From NCBI RefSeq assembly GCF_023898865.1, contig NZ_JAGSOV010000006.1, forward strand, positions 1 to 64,000: 64,000 nt of DNA, read 5' to 3'. The translations under genes and the position numbers were made by a program. The stretch is from Pseudonocardia humida (lineage in GTDB: Bacteria; Actinomycetota; Actinomycetes; Mycobacteriales; Pseudonocardiaceae). Below the pieces are notes generated by a model that was not told the DNA's origin, ran no database searches, and was given only the letters and a program-made list of their open reading frames with translations. Every line of letters starts with the position of its first letter. The first letter of the stretch is position 1. Positions 60,470 to 64,000 of this stretch are shown piece by piece.

Positions 60470-61503
60470 TGCGCGCCGCGGTGCTCAACTCCGGGGAGAT
60501 CCTCGTCCGCGAGGACGTGCCGGAGCCCGTCCCGGGGCCGGGCCAGGTGCTCGTGCAGGTGAAGGCGTGCGGCATCTGCGGGTCGGACCTGCACTTCGCC
60601 AAGCACGGCGCGGACATGCTGGCGCTGGATCGGACCATGCAGGGCGTGCCGCGCATGGGCGGCGAGGAGCTCGACCTGTCGCGCGACGTCTACATGGGCC
60701 ACGAGTTCGCCGGCGAGGTGCTCGAGGCCGGGCCGGGCACGACCGCCCCGCCGGCCGGGACGCTGGTCACCGCGTTCCCGGTGCTGCCCCGCCCGGACGG
60801 CTCGGGCATCGACGCCATCGTCTACTCGAACCGGATCAAGGCGGGCTACGGCGAGCGGATCGTGCTGTCGGTGCCGCTGCTGCAGGAGGTCCCCAACGGG
60901 CTGCCCGCCCACCACGCGGCGCTCACCGAGCCGATGGCGGTGGGCCTGCACGCGGTCAACCGCTCCGGCGTCGAGGCCGGGCAGAAGGCCGTCGTGCTGG
61001 GCTGCGGTCCGGTCGGGCTGGCGGTGATCGGGGCGCTGAAGGTGCGCGGCGTGGAGTCGATCGTGGCCGCCGACTTCTCCCCCGCCCGCCGCGCGCTGGC
61101 CGCCGGGCTGGGCGCCACCGACGTCGTCGACCCGCGCGAGGAGACGGCCTGGGCCCGGGCAGGCACGGGCGCGCCGGTGGTCGTGTTCGAGGCGATCGGC
61201 GTGCCCGGGATCCTCGACGACATCCTGCGCTGCGCGCCCGCGCAGTCGCGGGTGGTGGTCGTCGGGGTGTGCATGAACGCCGACACGGTGAACCCGTACT
61301 TCGCCATCAGCAAGGAGCTGAACCTCCAGTTCGTCCTCGGTTACACCCCCGAGGAGTTCGCCGCGTCGCTGCGCTCGATCGCCGAGGGCGAGATCGACGT
61401 GGCCCCGCTGGTCACCGCCAGGGTCGGGCTGGACCGCGTCCCGTGGGCGTTCGAGGCGCTCGGCGACCCCGAAGAGCACTGCAAGATCGTCGTCGAGCCG
61501 TGA
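60469..61503 (+). CDS. Zinc-binding medium-chain alcohol dehydrogenase
   Basis: The 344-residue MDR enzyme has the catalytic zinc ligands in VKACGICGSDLHFAKHG and YMGHEFAGEV, and the NAD site in VVLGCGPVGLAVIGALKV. The structural zinc cysteines of the usual lobe are not evident. The ATG at 60469 shares a base with the previous stop, so translation is coupled. Oxidation of the diol from the epoxide hydrolase is the most direct role. Confidence 0.88.
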   Translation: MRAAVLNSGEILVREDVPEPVPGPGQVLVQVKACGICGSDLHFAKHGADMLALDRTMQGVPRMGGEELDLSRDVYMGHEFAGEVLEAGPGTTAPPAGTLVTAFPVLPRPDGSGIDAIVYSNRIKAGYGERIVLSVPLLQEVPNGLPAHHAALTEPMAVGLHAVNRSGVEAGQKAVVLGCGPVGLAVIGALKVRGVESIVAADFSPARRALAAGLGATDVVDPREETAWARAGTGAPVVVFEAIGVPGILDDILRCAPAQSRVVVVGVCMNADTVNPYFAISKELNLQFVLGYTPEEFAASLRSIAEGEIDVAPLVTARVGLDRVPWAFEALGDPEEHCKIVVEP

Positions 61504-61518
61504 ACCCGGAGCCGTGAG

Positions 61519-62682
61519 ATGACCGAGTGGACCAAGATCGCCACCCAGCTGGCCGAGGAGTTCGCTCCGCGGGCCGCCGAGATCGATCGGGAGGCCCGTT
61601 TCCCGTTCGAGAACGTCGAACGCATGAAGGAGGTGGGCTACCTCAGCTCGGTGGTGCCCACCGAGCTGGGGGGAGGCGGTGTCGACCTGGCCACCTTCGC
61701 CGCCTGCCAGAAGATCATCGCCGGGGCCTGCGCGTCGACCGCGCTGGCCACCAACATGCACCTGTTCGGCGTCGGCGCGGCCGCCGAGGGTTGGAAGGGC
61801 GGTGAGCGCGCCGCGGAGCCGATCTTCCGGATGGTCGCCGCCGGGGTGATCGTCGGCGGCAGCCTCACCGACGCCGCCACCGGCCTCAACGTCCGCACGT
61901 CCTCGACCCCGGCGCACCCCGTCGAGGGCGGCTACCTGATCAAGGGCCGCAAGTCGTTCTGCTCGCTGGCCCCGGTGCTGCAGTTCTTCTGGGGCACCGC
62001 GGCCGACACCGAGACCGGCCGGCTGCTGCTGTTCGGCCTGGGCCGCGACACGCCCGGGCTGAGGTTCGTCGACACCTGGGACACCATGGCGATGCGCGGG
62101 ACCGGCTCGTGGGACGTCGTCTTCGAGGACGTGTTCGTGCCCGATGCCGCCGTCCAGCGCGGCAGCGACCCGAGCGCCCCGCCGGTGTGGGACGCCGCCC
62201 AGGAGCGCACGTTCGCCTGGTTCGCGGTCTCGATCGCCGCGGTCTACCTGGGCATCGCCCGCAGCGCCGCGCGGTTCGCCTACGACTACGTCGGCGGGCG
62301 GACCGTCACCGGGGCCTCGCTGCCGATGGCCCGCCAGCCCGCCCAGGTGAGCAGCGCCGCGGAGATCGAGCTGGCCCTGCGCCCGGCCGAGGCGATGCTC
62401 AACGACGTGATCACCCGCCGGGCCGCGGGGGAGCTGCTGCAGCCCTCGGACATCCAGGCCCTCAAGTACGTCTCGGTGAACGCGGCCGACGCCGCGGTCG
62501 ACCGCTGCGTGCGGATGGTCGGGGGGCACGGCATCTTCCGGAAGCTGCCGCTGGAGCGCTACTACCGCGACGTGCGGGCCGGGCAGTTCCACCCGCCGTC
62601 CAACGACGTGGCGGTGGAGACGATCGGGAAGGCGGCGCTGGGCATCGACCCGGCGGCCGAGCCGCGCTGGCCTGCTGATTAG
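61519..62682 (+). CDS. Acyl-CoA dehydrogenase (intact)
   Basis: The 387-residue protein has the full acyl-CoA dehydrogenase fold: EVGYLSSVVPTELGGGGVDL, SLTDAATGLNVRTSSTPAHP, GYLIKGRKSFCSLAPVLQFF and VDTWDTMAMRGTGSWDVVFE for the middle domain. DRCVRMVGGHGIFRKLPLER and YYRDVRAGQFHPPSND end it. The position of the usual Glu base in the last segment is not obvious, so it may be a desaturase or a flavin hydroxylase-type member. It ends the rightward operon, 15 bases after the dehydrogenase stop. Confidence 0.87.
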   Translation: MTEWTKIATQLAEEFAPRAAEIDREARFPFENVERMKEVGYLSSVVPTELGGGGVDLATFAACQKIIAGACASTALATNMHLFGVGAAAEGWKGGERAAEPIFRMVAAGVIVGGSLTDAATGLNVRTSSTPAHPVEGGYLIKGRKSFCSLAPVLQFFWGTAADTETGRLLLFGLGRDTPGLRFVDTWDTMAMRGTGSWDVVFEDVFVPDAAVQRGSDPSAPPVWDAAQERTFAWFAVSIAAVYLGIARSAARFAYDYVGGRTVTGASLPMARQPAQVSSAAEIELALRPAEAMLNDVITRRAAGELLQPSDIQALKYVSVNAADAAVDRCVRMVGGHGIFRKLPLERYYRDVRAGQFHPPSNDVAVETIGKAALGIDPAAEPRWPAD

Positions 62683-62697
62683 CCGCGGCACTGAGCG

Positions 62698-62738
62698 GGT
62701 GCACGCCGTCGTCGCAGCGCGGCACGGCGGCGTGCACC
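62698..62738. terminator. Hairpin terminator between convergent operons
   Basis: GGTGCACGCCG (62698-62708) pairs perfectly with CGGCGTGCACC (62728-62738) over a 19-base loop. It is the strongest hairpin seen in the window and sits between the ends of the acyl-CoA dehydrogenase and the methyltransferase genes, so it can act in both directions. Confidence 0.7.
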
Positions 62739-62765
62739 GTCCACATCAGACCGATCGGGACGCGG

Positions 62766-63572
62766 TCAGCGGGCGGTGGCGTGCAGCAACCACCCGGCGA
62801 CCGCCCCGGAGCCCAGCAGCCGGCCCATCCGCTCCTGCTGCTCGCCGGCCTGGCCGAACCGCGGGTCGTCGCCGTGCGCGTCGGCGACGGCCCGCTCCAC
62901 CCGGTCGATGCGCTCCTGCCACGAGCGCGGGGTGGCGGGCAGGTCGGCCGCCGCCACCTGCTGGACGACGTCGAAGCCGGCCACGTCGAGCGCGCGCGCC
63001 AGCTCGTCGTGGGTGGGGAAGGAGTTGCCCTCCGGGGCGTCCAGCACCGGCTGCCGCTCGGCCACCAGTACGAACAGCCCGAGCGGGCGCCCGGGCGCCA
63101 GCACCCGGTGCAGCGCGGCCAGCAGCGCGCCCTTCGCCTCGGTCGTGCACAGCACCCCGAGGCACCACACGGCGTCGGCGGTGCCGGTGGCCAGGGGCAG
63201 CCGGTCGCCGGTGCCGGCCGCCGTTGGGAAGCCGAACAGCTCGCGCGCCGCCCGGCAGGCCCCGACCATGGGATCCACCAGCACCGGGCGCACGCCGAAG
63301 CGCTCCGCGGCGAACGCCGCCGGGCCGCCGACCCCGGCGCCCGCGTCGACCAGCCGCGAACCGGCGGCCAGTTCGCACGCCTCGCCCAGCCAGGTCAGCG
63401 CGGGCGGGCTGGCGGTGCCGCGGCAGGCGGCCGGGACGGCGTGGTCGGGGCCGAGCGCGGCCACCGCGTCGCGGGTCCAGCCGGCCACCACGTCGAACTC
63501 GGCCTCCATCGCCGAGTCCTCCTCCGCCGGTCCCTCCTCCGCTGCGCCCCGCTCGGTCGCGTTCCCCGTCAT
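62766..63572 (-). CDS. Class I SAM-dependent methyltransferase
   Basis: The 268-residue product has motif I SRLVDAGAGVGGPAAFAAER, the acidic end of strand 2 (VRPVLVDPMVGACRAA) and DAVWCLGVLCTTEAKGALLA, ALHRVLAPGRPLGLFVLV, the usual methyltransferase order. The acidic N-terminal 25 residues are disordered-looking. ATG 63572 overlaps the stop of the MTHFR-like gene (ATGA), so the two are co-translated. A link to methyl-group metabolism is suggested; the acceptor is unknown. Confidence 0.87.
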   Translation of the reverse strand: MTGNATERGAAEEGPAEEDSAMEAEFDVVAGWTRDAVAALGPDHAVPAACRGTASPPALTWLGEACELAAGSRLVDAGAGVGGPAAFAAERFGVRPVLVDPMVGACRAARELFGFPTAAGTGDRLPLATGTADAVWCLGVLCTTEAKGALLAALHRVLAPGRPLGLFVLVAERQPVLDAPEGNSFPTHDELARALDVAGFDVVQQVAAADLPATPRSWQERIDRVERAVADAHGDDPRFGQAGEQQERMGRLLGSGAVAGWLLHATAR

Positions 63573-64000
63573 GTCGCCCGCCCTCCGCTGATCCGCCGAC
63601 CCACCTCGGCCTTGATCCCGGCCGCGAACTCCACCCCGCGGGCCGAGGCCGACCCGGACAGGTTGACCCCGACTACCCCGTCGACGGCGAGCAAAGCGCG
63701 CGCCTCGGCCACGGCGGCGGCGATCCCGGCGGCGACCGGGTCGGGCGCCCGCAGCACCGCGTCGACCTGCTCCGGGTCGAGGTGCAGACCCGGGAAGCGC
63801 TGCAGCACCGAGGCCGAGTGCTCGTCGGTGTAGACCGCGACCCCGGCGACGAGCGGCACGGTCGCCCCCGCGGCCCGCGCGGCGGCGGCGAATGCCGCCA
63901 GCCGGTCGACCGAGCCCACGTGGTTGAGCACGGCGAGCCGGGCCCCGGCGCGCTGCTTCTCGCGCAGTCGCGCCGGGCGGATCGGCACCGGGGGCGCGTC
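63569..64000 (-). CDS. C-terminal part of a methylenetetrahydrofolate reductase-family protein
   Basis: The gene enters from beyond the right edge. The visible 143 residues read ARLAVLNHVGSVDRLAAFAA, AARAAGATVPLVAGVAVYTD, HLDPEQVDAVLRAPDPVAAG and GVVGVNLSGSASARGVEFAA, GIKAEVGRRI. This is the final helix-strand part of the MTHFR TIM barrel seen in actinobacterial family members. It would bind folate and flavin to reduce methylene-THF. The missing N-terminal domain prevents a firm call. Its stop overlaps the methyltransferase start. Confidence 0.72.
   Translation of the reverse strand, partial: DAPPVPIRPARLREKQRAGARLAVLNHVGSVDRLAAFAAAARAAGATVPLVAGVAVYTDEHSASVLQRFPGLHLDPEQVDAVLRAPDPVAAGIAAAVAEARALLAVDGVVGVNLSGSASARGVEFAAGIKAEVGRRISGGRAT

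Overview
The window is very GC-rich. It has many GTG starts (and one probable TTG start), frequent 4-bp GTGA/ATGA gene overlaps, lipobox lipoproteins, luciferase-like (F420/flavin) oxidoreductases, a BTAD-type (SARP-like) regulator and several TetR/MarR regulators. This fits an actinobacterial chromosome, and the Pseudonocardiaceae or a relative is a reasonable guess; no rRNA or marker gene is present to prove it. I saw no tRNA, rRNA, CRISPR array, insertion sequence, integrase or plasmid origin.

Layout. (1) 1-14.5 kb is a carbohydrate or sugar-derivative uptake and catabolism locus. A leftward block holds two CUT1 permeases, a lipoprotein binding protein, two Gfo/Idh/MocA dehydrogenases, a DUF993 aldolase-like protein and a TIM-barrel isomerase. 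A second leftward unit holds a HisD-family dehydrogenase that looks like dihydroxypropanesulfonate dehydrogenase rather than histidinol dehydrogenase, another binding protein, and a gene cut by the window edge. A divergent rightward block holds a third Gfo/Idh/MocA protein, a DUF6807/PmoA-like protein and a LacI repressor. Two near-identical LacI-type operators lie in the divergent gap. (2) 14.5-19.3 kb has a four-CBS protein, a YihY/BrkB membrane protein, a PadR regulator, small enzymes and the remains of a GGDEF gene. (3) 19.3-24.3 kb has an acyl-CoA ligase, a close relative of fluoroacetate dehalogenase, a SigJ-like sigma factor with a coupled epimerase, and an L-rhamnose mutarotase. (4) 24.4-29.2 kb is a small surface-polysaccharide set (GT2, TupA-like ATP-grasp, flippase, UDP-glucose dehydrogenase). 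(5) 29.4-34.6 kb has a flavin monooxygenase, a decayed amino-acid-type ABC transporter locus, a PaaX regulator and an AlkZ-like winged-helix protein. (6) 34.6-39.6 kb is mixed, including a TetR with true tetO-like operators facing a small membrane protein. (7) 39.6-45.7 kb is a BTAD/NB-ARC regulator flanked by two genes that carry matching 11-bp-spaced heptamer repeats. (8) 45.8-52.8 kb has an intact diguanylate cyclase, two MFS transporters, a luciferase-like protein, and MarR and MerR regulators. (9) 52.7-62.7 kb is a CoA-ester/monooxygenase catabolic region: two enoyl-CoA hydratases, an APH-like kinase, two TetR regulators, an acyl-CoA dehydrogenase with an in-frame core deletion, and an operon of epoxide hydrolase, limonene-monooxygenase-like enzyme, zinc dehydrogenase and acyl-CoA dehydrogenase. 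(10) The right edge carries a methyltransferase and the C-terminal end of a methylenetetrahydrofolate reductase-like gene.

The strongest new-looking signals are regulatory: the paired SARP-type repeats around 40.7 and 45.1 kb, the tetO pair at 37.3 kb, the twin 18-bp palindromes at 58.25 kb, and the LacI operator pair at 11.07/11.23 kb. Three genes show clear decay or damage: a GGDEF remnant, a twice-frameshifted ABC binding protein and a core-deleted acyl-CoA dehydrogenase.
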